A DNA stretch of 64,000 nucleotides from Kofleriaceae bacterium. GTDB taxonomy: Bacteria > Myxococcota_A > Polyangia > Haliangiales > Haliangiaceae. The notes beneath the pieces are model-generated. The model was not told the origin of the DNA and did not search any database. It saw nothing but the letters and a program-made list of their open reading frames with translations. The stretch is taken from the NCBI GenBank assembly GCA_018057825.1, contig JAGPCY010000038.1, forward strand, positions 21,129-85,128. Direction: 5' to 3'. Shown in pieces: positions 44,901 to 56,185 of this stretch; the stretch's first letter is position 1; each line of letters starts with the position of its first letter. The position numbers and the translations under genes were made by a program.

Positions 44901-45924
44901 GCGCGCGGTCGAGCGCGATCGGACCGTCGGCGATGAGCGCGGCCAAGGTCGGTCCGTCGAGCAGCTCCATCGCGAAGAACAAGCGCCCGTCGTGGCTGAC
45001 GTCGGCCTGGTAGATCCGCACGACGTGTGGGTGATCGAGCCGACCGACCGCGCGGACCTCTTGCAAGAACATGCGGCCCTCAGGTGTGGCCGGATCGACA
45101 TCGTCGTGGAGCAGCTTGATCGCGACGTCGCGATCGACCGCGAGTTGGCGGGCGCGCCACACCGCGCCGAACGAGCCGCGCGCCAGCTCGACGTCGAGGC
45201 GGAACCGCCCGGGCAGGACCGTGCCGGCGCCGATCGGGGCGACCGCGGCACGGTCGGCGACTCGGCGCGCCCGCATGGTCTCGACCGACAGCGCCACCGG
45301 CGCCGGCGTGACGATCGTCGCGACGGCCGTCCCGGCGGCCAGGACCGCGTCGGGCACCGCGGTCGCGAGGTATGCGCCCAGGCTGGCCACCGTGACCGTG
45401 CCGGTCGTCGGATCGAGAGCGGCGCCGCCCAGGCCCGCCACCAGGTGCGAGATCGCGAGGTCGATCGGGGCCGCCACCACCGCGAGGCGGGTCGCGCCGT
45501 CGCCCAGTCCGAGCACCGCGTCGACGCAGGCCGGCGTCGGCAAGCGCGGCGACGCGACGCAGACGATGGTCGCGCCAGCCAGGCCGGCGAGTTGCTCCCG
45601 CACCCAGCCGAGCGGCAGCGTCGCCTCGTCGGGGTAGCGCTCCGGCTCATCGCCGACCACCAGCGCCGGGCCGTCGGCCCCCAGCTCGACTGGCGCGCCG
45701 ATCACCACCAGCGCCACCGCCGGCCGCGCTGCGACCAGCGCGGCCAGGGCTCGCTTGAGGTCGAGCCGGCCGACGCTGACGCGATCGATCTGCCACGCGC
45801 CGCCCGCGATCAGGACCTGCACCAAGGACGCCGGCGAGCCGGCGAGCGCGAGCACCGCGCGCCCCGGGGCCGGCGCACCGCGCAGCGTGTCGCCGCTCGC
45901 GTCCGCCCGGGCGAGCAAGGTCAT
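41962..45924 (-). CDS. Ser/Thr kinase-STAND ATPase-FGE-sulfatase fusion
   Basis: About 1320 residues from the ATG at 45924 (a TTG 18 bp upstream is open). Domains: a caspase-like N-terminus without the catalytic His and Cys (1-about 215), Hanks-type kinase (about 240-500; VAIK Lys270, HADIKPAN catalytic loop with Asp364, DFG at 385-387), STAND/AAA ATPase (P-loop APSGVGKTS near 536-544, Walker B VVVIDQVEAL), one membrane helix near 905 (AAAGLVAVVAGGLGWTLV) and a C-terminal FGE-sulfatase/PvdO domain (IDRTEITNAAYQMFA to NWDETASSE). Cytoplasmic kinase and switch ATPase with an exported FGE domain suggest a membrane signal sensor. Its substrate may be the convergent caspase-like operon; that is inference. 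Confidence 0.85.
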   Translation of the reverse strand: MTLLARADASGDTLRGAPAPGRAVLALAGSPASLVQVLIAGGAWQIDRVSVGRLDLKRALAALVAARPAVALVVIGAPVELGADGPALVVGDEPERYPDEATLPLGWVREQLAGLAGATIVCVASPRLPTPACVDAVLGLGDGATRLAVVAAPIDLAISHLVAGLGGAALDPTTGTVTVASLGAYLATAVPDAVLAAGTAVATIVTPAPVALSVETMRARRVADRAAVAPIGAGTVLPGRFRLDVELARGSFGAVWRARQLAVDRDVAIKLLHDDVDPATPEGRMFLQEVRAVGRLDHPHVVRIYQADVSHDGRLFFAMELLDGPTLAALIADGPIALDRARELTRQLLAGLAAAHDAGLVHADIKPANAIVVESRGHDRLVLVDFGLARLRHGEPQESLGGTPAFMAPEQLRDGRVDARSDVFAAALVMVAMLTGWRRTRASDLVPPLDAIADAHLRQVLVRALAIDPAARFASAQEFAAALDRSATAPPALPRPPFHRLASLTERDRDRLFGRDRELALLVDHALVRAAVIVTAPSGVGKTSLLRAGLGPRLEELGARAIYASARAQPRAAIVAGLETVTAGSRVVVVIDQVEALLESDGAALAEVVAAAAAAPGAVGLVFAVREDFLARLLAGRAAPAVGSPVVRIGPIDRDSARLALTAPLAEQRIELAPALIERILDDLTAATAAMAPDLGWGATAAVYPPHLQLLGAALYAALEADQAVLTLAHYERLGGFAAIVSDHLERVLESEFTAEQAAIARELFLALVTSTNARATRDEDELVAVAGERDQVRPVLDGLRDHGLLVRVERSLGAASWELVHDSLVPRVQRWLDRHDLARRQAMEQVRYHVRRSRRGALSLLSRRELRELAQHRGALDDLETEHARGGGGGLGPREIVGQSRRHARISLAAAAGLVAVVAGGLGWTLVDRRATAAAAARERSIRDRDLGRFTLTLAPFDWTAPLDDPRAPGGRATPVEPSLVPGLTWAIHDPDPGDAGRPGPRRPADRAFATRTGPASFAVEASGGPAFLVVTGRGRSGEPPCGASILPLRALPGYAQRRHASPVFTVPVPTCQATYAGTIEIPAGPFVAGGPGDPPSQLQLEVAETAQEQVVDLPAFAIDRTEITNAAYQMFASVPTLTGVEAPIYVDAVPLARAREPSYPVAGVGWHDVRRYCAFLGKRLPSSDEWQKAARGGARLPDGRANPHPRRNLPWGAPRAPVPANINDVGRVGPVAVGEFREDVSPYGVRDLAGNLQEWTASKDARGLPVLRGGNWDETASSELVEFMAVAHSRQAGLLAYSIGARCAAAPLPGQRVGDQRP

Positions 45925-46004
45925 CTCCGGGGACGATCGCAACCACCGAGCCGGCCGTCAAGCTGTCCGCTGGAGAGGACGGCCGCGGCATCAAGTCCTG
46001 CCGA

Positions 46005-46196
46005 CTAGACGCACGGTCGTCGGCCGGCGCGACGCCCGTCCCGCGGCCAGCGACGGGTCATCGCCCACCACGCGACGTCGAGAAGGAAGCTCTTGCCCAG
46101 CCCGTTGTCGCCGGTCAGGAGGTTGAGGCGAGGCGCCAGGTCGAGCTCCATCGACGGAGCCGGACCGACGTTGGTCAGGTGCAGTGAGTGCAGCAT
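46005..46196 (-). pseudogene. Truncated second copy of the Septu ATPase
   Basis: 63 codons. The first ~49 residues match the ATPase at 19530 closely (MLHSLHLTNVGPAPSMELDL, then GDNGLGKSFLLDVAWWAMTR) and keep Walker A, after which the frame drifts into Arg-rich sequence and stops. Walker B, H-loop and any nuclease gene are missing. A dead copy or recombination remnant; a short P-loop peptide is unlikely to be functional. Confidence 0.85.
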
Positions 46197-46213
46197 GGGG
46201 CAGCGCCGTCGGG

Positions 46214-46219
46214 ATTGTA
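46214..46219 (-). promoter_or_regulatory. Candidate -10 box of the truncated Septu ATPase copy
   Basis: TACAAT on the minus strand, in context CGGCTACAAT, 17 bp before the ATG at 46196. It matches CGGCTAGAAT before the complete copy, so the two copies share upstream sequence. The -35 is not recognisable. Confidence 0.35.
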
Positions 46220-46277
46220 GCCGACCGCGCCCGCCCTCGGGCGCGGGCCGGAACGGGTGATCGCCGCAGGCCCGCGG

Positions 46278-47195
46278 CTACTCCTCGTCGAAGTAGTCCT
46301 GATCGATGCGCGGCAGATGGATCGTGCGCGGAGTCACCCCGACGCCGTGATCGATCATGAGGCCGGCCAGGCGCCGACCGTCGACGAGCACGATCGCGCC
46401 GCGGGCGCGGGCGGCAGACTCGCTGGCTTCCTTCGTGAAGCCACTCGTAGTGATCAGCACACCCTTGGACGCATTCTGGAGCTGGAGCGCGCCCATGAAG
46501 GTCTGGATCTGTGGGCTCCCGACCTTGTCCGACCAGCGCTTGGCCTGCACGTAGACCTTCTCGAGTCCGAGTCGATCGAGAGAGATGATGCCGTCGATCC
46601 CGCCATCGCCGCTGCCTCCGACCCGCTGCAGATCGCTGCGGCTCGTGCCGTAGCCCATCGCGTGCAAGAGATCGAGGACCAGCGTCTCGAAGAACGCGGG
46701 GGTGCCGCGCATGATCCGCTCCAGCAGGTCGCGGCCGACGCTGTCGCGGATCTCCTCGAGGGCCCGCTCGATCAGCTCAGTCGGGCTGGCGACGCCGACC
46801 ACGCTCAGCTCGTGCTCCGAGGCCGCGACGTCCTCGCCATCCTCGCCACCGCGCAGCCGATGCCCTCGGCTCACCGCGGCGAGTCGGGCGATCTCCTCGT
46901 CGGCCAATGGCCCCGGGTGTCGCTTGGCGAACGCCACACCGCCGTCGGTGAGTTGCCACCAGCCTCGCTTGGGACTCGCGGACAAGCCGGCGCGCTTGAG
47001 TCGATCGTGGGCCCAGCCGGCGCGGTTGGCGAGCAGCGTTTGCCCGCTCGTGATCATGCGCGCCCGATCTTCCTCGGTAAGTCGCAGGCGATCGGCGACC
47101 TGCCCCTGGGCCGCCCGAGCGCTCAGGCCGTCCGGATTCTCGGCGAGCGCTCGTAGGAGCGGCTCGATCATCTCGTCGTAGGTCGGAAACGACAT
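46278..47195 (-). CDS. Mrr-type restriction endonuclease
   Basis: A 305-residue type IV restriction enzyme of the Mrr family, cutting modified DNA. N-terminal Mrr_N winged helix (about 1-95) precedes the PD-(D/E)xK domain: Glu170 (FFETLVLDLLHAMGYG), the GDGGIDG loop with Asp201, then QAK (217-219) and the later ASKGVLITTSGFTKEA. Start chosen at the ATG at 47195; the open frame upstream is not coding-like. Adjacent to the truncated Septu ATPase, so this region has collected defence genes. No methylase is nearby, as expected for a type IV enzyme. Confidence 0.9.
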   Translation of the reverse strand: MSFPTYDEMIEPLLRALAENPDGLSARAAQGQVADRLRLTEEDRARMITSGQTLLANRAGWAHDRLKRAGLSASPKRGWWQLTDGGVAFAKRHPGPLADEEIARLAAVSRGHRLRGGEDGEDVAASEHELSVVGVASPTELIERALEEIRDSVGRDLLERIMRGTPAFFETLVLDLLHAMGYGTSRSDLQRVGGSGDGGIDGIISLDRLGLEKVYVQAKRWSDKVGSPQIQTFMGALQLQNASKGVLITTSGFTKEASESAARARGAIVLVDGRRLAGLMIDHGVGVTPRTIHLPRIDQDYFDEE

Positions 47196-47362
47196 GTCTG
47201 CTCCTGCGCCGGTTCGGGTGGACGGCAGCCGGCGCCCTGGCGCGCCCCGTGACCGCCCGCCCTCCGCCGGGCGCTCGCGGGCGTCGACCATCGGTCATCG
47301 TCACGCCTCACGTCCCCCTGCCTCCGCATCGCGCCCCGGCCCAGCTGGCCGGACTCCGTCCG

Positions 47363-50300
47363 TCAGTTGAAGGTCGCGTCGACGGTGCGGGCGACGGTCA
47401 TCGACACGGTGCAGGTCGTCGCGGTCTGCGACCCGCACTGGCCGACGCCCCAGGTGACGCCGGCGGCGGTGCCCAGGTTGGCGGTGAGCACCACCGACGT
47501 TCCGCTGGTGAAGCTGGCGGTGCAGCCGGCGGCGGCGCAGGCGGTGATGCCGGCCGGCGCCGAGGTGACGGTGCCCTGACCCGCGGCCTGGGTGACGTTG
47601 ACGGTGAGCGCGAAGGTCTGGAGCGTGAAGTTCGCGGTCACGTTCTGGGCCATGCTCATGGTCACGACGCACGATCCGGTGCCCGTGCAGCCGGCGCCGG
47701 TCCAGCCGGTGAAGGTGCTCGAGGCGTCGGCGACCGCGCTCAGCACGACCACGGAGCCGCTGGTGAAGCTGGCGTTGGCGGACGGGCACGCGCCGTTGCA
47801 GGTGATGCCGGAAGGGTTCGACGTGACGGTGCCGGTGCCGGTGCCACCCTTGGTCACGGTGAGGGCGAAGGTCTGGAGCGCGAAGGTCGCGGTCACGGTC
47901 TTGGCCGCGTCCATGGTCACCAGGCAGGTGAGCGCCGAGCCGCAGCTCGCGCCGTCGCCGCTCCAGCCGATGAAGGTCGAGCCTGGCGCCGCGGACGCGG
48001 TCAGGGTCACCGCGGTGCCGTGGTTGTAGTCCTGGGTGCAGTCGGTGTTGGCGACGTCGCAGGTGATGCCGGCCGGCGACGAGCCGACCGAGCCGGCGCC
48101 GCCGCCACCCTTGGTGACGATGAGCCGGCGCGTGGCCGGGGCGAAGCTGGCGCCGACCGCGATCGGGCCCGGCGCGGTGACCGTGAAGGTACAGACCGTC
48201 CCGACGGTGGCGGCGCAGGCACCGGTCCAGCCGGTGAAGGTCGAGTTGGCGTTGGGCAACGCGACCAGACCGACCACCGAGGTGGCGTCGAAGTTGGCGC
48301 TGCAGGTGCCGGTGGTGCAGTTGATCGCGCCCGGCACCGAGCTGATCGTGCCGCCGGCGCCGCCGGTGTTGGTCACGGTGACGTTGACCGCGACCTCGCG
48401 CAGGCGGAACTCGGCGTTGACGTTGCGCGCCTGGCTCATCGTCACCATGCACGACCCGCTGCCGGTGCAGTTGCCGGTCCAGGCGACGAACTCCGAGGTC
48501 GCGTCGGCGGCCGGGGTCAGGGTCACGACGGTGTTGTGCGCGAACGAGAACGCGCAGGTCGCGCCGCACACGATGCCGACCGGGCTCGACGACACGGTGC
48601 CCGTGCCGGTGCCGGACTTGGTCACGGTCAGGGTGCGGACGCTGGTCGAGAAGGTCGCGGTGATGGCCCGGGCCTGATCCATGGTCGCGACGCAGGTCGG
48701 CGACGTGGTGCAGCTCGCCGGCGCGCCGGTGCCCGACCAGCCGGTGAAGCCCGACGAGGCGCCACCGTCGGCGACCAGGGTGACCGAGGTGCCGGCGTTG
48801 TAGGTGGCGTTGCAGGTGCCCGACGAGCAGGTGATGCCAGCCGGGGTCGAGGTCACGGTGCCGGTGCCGACGACCGTCACGGCGAGACCGAAGGTCTGGA
48901 GCGTGAAGGTCGCGGTCACGCTGGTCGCGGCGTTGACCGTCACCATGCAGGTGCCGGCGCCGGTGCAGGCCCCCGACCAGCTCGTGAAGGTGCTCCCCGG
49001 CGACGCGGCGGCGGTCAGGGTGACCGCGGTGCCGGCGTTGTAGGTGGCGCCGCAGGTCGCGCCGCAGTTGATGCCGCCGACGTCCGAGGTGACGGTGCCA
49101 AAGCCGGTGCCGGCGCGGTTCACGGTCAGGGCGTGCTGGTTGAGGTTGAAGGTCGCGGTCACCGACTTGGCGGCGTCCATCAGGACCACGCAGGCGTTGG
49201 TCCCGGTGCAGGCGCCGGACCAGCCGGTGAAGGTCACGTTGGACGCTGGCGACGGGGTCAGGGTCACCAACGTGCCGTGGGCGAAGTCGGCGGCCTGGTT
49301 GGCGCAGGCGGTGCCGCAGTTGATGCCGGTCGGCGCCGAGGTGACGGTGCCGGTGCCGTTGCCGGCCTTGGTCACGGCCAGGTTGCGGTTCAGCAGGTCG
49401 AAGGTCGCGGTGATAGTCTTGGCGCCGGCCATCGTCGTGGTGCAGGTCGCGCCGGTGACCATGCAGTCACCGGTCCAGCCGACGAAGGTCGAGGTCCCCG
49501 CGGTCGCCGCGGCGGTCAGCACGACGACCTGGTTGGCGTTGTAGTCCTCGGTGCAGTCGGCGCCGCAGTTGATGCCGGTCGGCGCCGAGGTCACGGCGCC
49601 GGTGCCGGTGCCGGCCTTCACGACGGTCAGGGTGTTGAGCGAGAACACCGCCACCACCGTGCGCGCCTCGGTCATGGTCACCATGCACGGCAGCGTGCCG
49701 GTGCAGGCGCCCGACCAACCGGTGAACACCGAGCCCGCCGACGGGGTCGCGGTCAGGGTCACCGGGGTGCCGGGCGGGAACAGCTCGGTGCAGTCGGTGC
49801 CGCAGTTGATCGCGGTGCCGGTGACGAGGCCGGAGCCGCCGCCGGCGCGGGCCACCGACAGGGCGAAGGGCTCGATCCGGCACAGCGACGAGCAGCCGTC
49901 GCCGCTGGTGGTGCCACCGTCGTCGCACTGCTCGGGGCCGGTGCCGCCGGCCGGGGTGAAGCCGGGGTTGACCTTGCCGTCGCCACACGAGGGCGCGGTG
50001 CAGTCGAGGTTGCAGGTCTGGCTGTTGCCGTTGGTGTCGCAGACCTCGCTGACCGAGGCCACGCCGTCGCCGCAGCGCGGGAGCTGGCAGGTGTTGCGGC
50101 AAGCGTCGAGATCGTCCGCGTCGGCGTCGTCGCACTGCTCGCCATTGATGGCCTCGGTGACGCCGTTGCCACAGGTCTCGATGATGCAGGTCGCCGAGCA
50201 GCCATCGCCGGCGGTGGTGCCGCCGTCGTCGCACTGCTCGGGGCCGGTGCCGCCGATCGGCGTGAAGCCGGGGTTGCGCTTGCCGTCGCCGCAGGCCGGC

Positions 50301-51595
50301 ACGGTGCAGTCGAGGTTGCAGGTCTGGGTGTTGGCGCCCTCGTCGCAGGCCTCGCTGGCCGAGGCCAGGCCGTCGCCGCAGCGCGGGAACTGGCAGGTGT
50401 TGCGGCAGGCGTCGGTGTCGACCAGGTTGCCGTCGTCGCACTGCTCGCCGTTGATCGCCTCGGTCACGCCGTTGCCGCAGGTCTCGATCTGGCAGGTCGC
50501 CGAGCAGCCGTCGCCGGCGGTGGTGTTGCCGTCGTCGCACTGCTCGACGCCGGCGGCGCCGACCGGGGTGAAGGCGCGGTTGACCTTGCCGTCGCCACAC
50601 GCCGGGACGGTGCAGTCGGCGTTGCAGCTCGCGACGTTGACCCCGACGGTGCCGGGGTCGCAGGCCTCGCCGGCCGCCATGTTGCGGCGGTTGTCGCCGC
50701 ACACCGGGATCGTGCAGTCGCCGTCGCACGCCGCGTTGTCGGTGGTCGTGCCGTTGTCGCACTCCTCGTCGATGCTCGACCCGCTCGGGCCGTCGTTGTC
50801 GACGAAGCCGTTGCCGCAGCCGAAGCCGGCCTGGCAGTTGTTGCGGCACTCGTCGGTGTCGTCGGTGTCGCCGTCGTCGCACAGCTCCGGCGGGTTGGCC
50901 GGGCCACCGGCGACGTCGAGGATGCCGTTGCGGCAGGACTCCTCGGACAGACAGTTGGGCGAGCAGCCGTCGCCGGCGATGTTGTTGCCGTCGTCGCACA
51001 CCTCGGGGCAGTTGGTGCCGGTGCCGGTCGCGGTCAAGCACGCCGCGCCGGTGGTGGGCAGATCGTCGTTCTCGTAGTCGTCGCCGCAGGTCTCGTTCGA
51101 CGCGCAGTCGGCGCTGCAGCCGTCGCCCGACACGGTGTTGCCGTCATCGCAGCGCTCGCCGCGGGGTGCGCCGGGCGGGGTGAACATCGGGTTGGTGCGG
51201 GTGTCGCCGCAGCGCGGCACGGTGCAGTCGCTGTTGCAGGTCGCCGAGTCGGCGCCGCCCAGCTCGTCGCACTCCTCGGTCACCGGGCCCTGCTGGTCGC
51301 GCTTGCCGTCGCCGCAGGTGTTGGTCTGGCAGTCGGCGCGGCAGTCGTCCTCGTCGATCTGGTTGCCGTCGTCACACTGCTCGCCGGAGTCCATCTGGCC
51401 GTTGCCGCATTGGTTGGAGAGCTGGCGACAGCCCAGGCCGTCGGCGGTGCACACCGAGCCTTCGGGGCACACGACGCCGCTCGAGCACTCGGTGGTGTTG
51501 GTGTCGAAACACGCGGACAGCGCGAGGACCGACACCAGCGCGGCCAGCGCGGTCGCGCCGCGGCGAGCCAGGGTCGAGGAGAAGACGAGCGACAT
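47363..51595 (-). CDS. Cysteine-rich surface lipoprotein (DUF4215 plus InlB-type repeats)
   Basis: A 1410-residue exported protein; signal peptide with lipobox SAC (Cys29). The first half has about fourteen Cys-Asp-x-Gly units of the DUF4215 myxobacterial cysteine-rich repeat (CDDGNTVSGDGCSADC and variants). The second half has about ten ~75-residue InlB-type/'Bacterial repeat' units (LTVTKSGTGTGTVSSSP, GINCGADCTE, FVGWTGDC), each ending in VTMxxAxxVTATF. Disulfide-rich, so likely a long rigid surface adhesin or stalk. Last of a three-gene minus-strand cluster. The open frame antisense to it is an artefact of its regular composition. Confidence 0.92.
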   Translation of the reverse strand: MSLVFSSTLARRGATALAALVSVLALSACFDTNTTECSSGVVCPEGSVCTADGLGCRQLSNQCGNGQMDSGEQCDDGNQIDEDDCRADCQTNTCGDGKRDQQGPVTEECDELGGADSATCNSDCTVPRCGDTRTNPMFTPPGAPRGERCDDGNTVSGDGCSADCASNETCGDDYENDDLPTTGAACLTATGTGTNCPEVCDDGNNIAGDGCSPNCLSEESCRNGILDVAGGPANPPELCDDGDTDDTDECRNNCQAGFGCGNGFVDNDGPSGSSIDEECDNGTTTDNAACDGDCTIPVCGDNRRNMAAGEACDPGTVGVNVASCNADCTVPACGDGKVNRAFTPVGAAGVEQCDDGNTTAGDGCSATCQIETCGNGVTEAINGEQCDDGNLVDTDACRNTCQFPRCGDGLASASEACDEGANTQTCNLDCTVPACGDGKRNPGFTPIGGTGPEQCDDGGTTAGDGCSATCIIETCGNGVTEAINGEQCDDADADDLDACRNTCQLPRCGDGVASVSEVCDTNGNSQTCNLDCTAPSCGDGKVNPGFTPAGGTGPEQCDDGGTTSGDGCSSLCRIEPFALSVARAGGGSGLVTGTAINCGTDCTELFPPGTPVTLTATPSAGSVFTGWSGACTGTLPCMVTMTEARTVVAVFSLNTLTVVKAGTGTGAVTSAPTGINCGADCTEDYNANQVVVLTAAATAGTSTFVGWTGDCMVTGATCTTTMAGAKTITATFDLLNRNLAVTKAGNGTGTVTSAPTGINCGTACANQAADFAHGTLVTLTPSPASNVTFTGWSGACTGTNACVVLMDAAKSVTATFNLNQHALTVNRAGTGFGTVTSDVGGINCGATCGATYNAGTAVTLTAAASPGSTFTSWSGACTGAGTCMVTVNAATSVTATFTLQTFGLAVTVVGTGTVTSTPAGITCSSGTCNATYNAGTSVTLVADGGASSGFTGWSGTGAPASCTTSPTCVATMDQARAITATFSTSVRTLTVTKSGTGTGTVSSSPVGIVCGATCAFSFAHNTVVTLTPAADATSEFVAWTGNCTGSGSCMVTMSQARNVNAEFRLREVAVNVTVTNTGGAGGTISSVPGAINCTTGTCSANFDATSVVGLVALPNANSTFTGWTGACAATVGTVCTFTVTAPGPIAVGASFAPATRRLIVTKGGGGAGSVGSSPAGITCDVANTDCTQDYNHGTAVTLTASAAPGSTFIGWSGDGASCGSALTCLVTMDAAKTVTATFALQTFALTVTKGGTGTGTVTSNPSGITCNGACPSANASFTSGSVVVLSAVADASSTFTGWTGAGCTGTGSCVVTMSMAQNVTANFTLQTFALTVNVTQAAGQGTVTSAPAGITACAAAGCTASFTSGTSVVLTANLGTAAGVTWGVGQCGSQTATTCTVSMTVARTVDATFN

Positions 51596-51643
51596 GGAGG
51601 ACTCCCAGGTGAGGAAGCGGGCCGAAAGATGGAGGGCGCCGGC

Positions 51644-52732
51644 CTAGAACGAGCCGGACAGGACCAGGCCGGCGTGGTCGGCGCCTACCCGCGGGGCCAG
51701 GACGACGTCGCCGGCGCCGCCCTTGGTCGGGTCGATGCGGTAGGTCTTGGGGCGGTTGAGGATGACCAGCACGACGCCGGCCGCGACCGCCGCGCCACCG
51801 ACGGCGTAGGCGGTAAACGCCATGGTCTGGCTCGACTCGGCGCTCGACTTCTTGTCGGCCACGCCGGCCGGCAGGGTCGAGCAGCCCCCCGACGGATCGG
51901 TCGCGGCGCACGACGAGATCGCCTGGTCGTAGTCCTCGAAGCCGGTCTTGGCCGAGGAGTGGAGGAGCGCGCCCACCGCCGCCACGACCACGCCGCCGCC
52001 CAGCACGGTGTAGGGCACCCAGCCCGGCATCTTGCGGGTCTCGCGGGTCAGCTCGGCGTCGGTGTACATCGGGATCGTGATCGCCGAGGTCGTGCCGCCG
52101 AGGATCTTCACGGTCAGCGGCACCGGGGTGTAGCCGTCGGCGCGCGCGACCACGGTGTGCTCACCGGCGCGGACCCGGGCCTTGTAGGTGCCGGGGCCGG
52201 TGAAGACCTCCTTGCCGTCGAACACCAGGGTCGCGCCGGCGACGTCGAGCGTGTACTCGACGTTGCCGATCTGCTTCTCGACCAGGAGCTTGGTCGACTT
52301 GGCGCGATCGACCTTCTCGGGATCGAGGGGGCCGACGCCGTAGGCCAAGGCCTGCTCGAGGGCGTCGTAGATCTCGAGGGGCTGGTCGAGGTTCACCAGC
52401 GCCAGCGCCAGGTTGTAGTAGATGGCCGGGTGCTTCCAGTGCGCCAGGGCCTCGCGGTACTTGGCGATCGCCTCGGGCCACGCCGACTCGCGGATGAGGG
52501 TGTTGCCCTCCTTGAACAGCGCCAGCGCGAGCTGCTGCTCCTCGGCCGACACGCCCTTGGCCCACGGCCGGGCGTCGTCGCGCTGGGCCTTGGCCAGCTC
52601 GTCCTCGGTGGGCGCGCGCTTGTCGGCGGGCTTGTCGGCGGGCGGGGCGTCGGGCGCCGGCTGGGCGACGACCGGCGCGGCCGCGAGGGCCAGGCCCAAG
52701 ATCACGCAGAGAGACGACACGGAACGCAGCAT
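51644..52732 (-). CDS. Periplasmic TPR/PEGA protein with two membrane helices
   Basis: A 362-residue exported protein. Signal peptide ends at AAPVVAQ. A TPR-like helical segment (about 65-130, GNTLIRESAWPEAIAKYREALAHW) is followed by a PEGA-type beta domain (about 155-210, ARVRAGEHTVVARADGYTPVPLTV) and two hydrophobic helices (about 230 and 300). The tail, DVVLAPRVGADHAGLVLSGSF, ends in Phe and may be a barrel strand. Such TPR-PEGA proteins commonly accompany kinases in myxobacteria. It lies between the STK-STAND gene and the cysteine-rich lipoprotein gene. Confidence 0.8.
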   Translation of the reverse strand: MLRSVSSLCVILGLALAAAPVVAQPAPDAPPADKPADKRAPTEDELAKAQRDDARPWAKGVSAEEQQLALALFKEGNTLIRESAWPEAIAKYREALAHWKHPAIYYNLALALVNLDQPLEIYDALEQALAYGVGPLDPEKVDRAKSTKLLVEKQIGNVEYTLDVAGATLVFDGKEVFTGPGTYKARVRAGEHTVVARADGYTPVPLTVKILGGTTSAITIPMYTDAELTRETRKMPGWVPYTVLGGGVVVAAVGALLHSSAKTGFEDYDQAISSCAATDPSGGCSTLPAGVADKKSSAESSQTMAFTAYAVGGAAVAAGVVLVILNRPKTYRIDPTKGGAGDVVLAPRVGADHAGLVLSGSF

Positions 52733-52793
52733 GCGGGCTCCATTCGGGTAGGCGAATCAGCAGGAAACGGCACGGCGACGGCGCGGGCGCCGG

Positions 52794-55976
<3,183 letters not shown>

Positions 55977-56039
55977 CGGGGTCCCCGGGCGCGCGGACGG
56001 GCCGCCGCCTCGTGGCGCGGTCCCCACACGTCAGCCGGA

Positions 56040-56045
56040 AATATA
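56040..56045 (-). promoter_or_regulatory. Candidate -10 box of the kinase-STAND gene
   Basis: TATATT on the minus strand in the AT-rich divergent gap 55977-56185, about 60 bp before the ATG. The spaced upstream hexamer is not a good -35. The gap is notably less GC-rich than its surroundings, as expected for a promoter region. Confidence 0.3.
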
Positions 56046-56149
56046 ACCCGCGCGTACCCGAACTTCGCGAGGTTTTCATAAGAATCTCTCGGATTCACTT
56101 GAATTCCGTGTCCTGGGTTACGAAATCGAGATCGCGGTGATCGCCACTG

Positions 56150-56178
56150 TTGAACGATGGTCAATAACGCGCTAGGGT
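56150..56178 (+). promoter_or_regulatory. Candidate promoter of the monooxygenase gene, near-leaderless
   Basis: TTGAAC (56150-56155), a 17-bp spacer, then TAGGGT (56173-56178). The expected start of transcription is near 56185, so the ATG at 56186 would sit at or within a base or two of the 5' end. No Shine-Dalgarno precedes the ATG, which fits a leaderless transcript. Confidence 0.4.
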
Positions 56179-56185
56179 CGACGTC

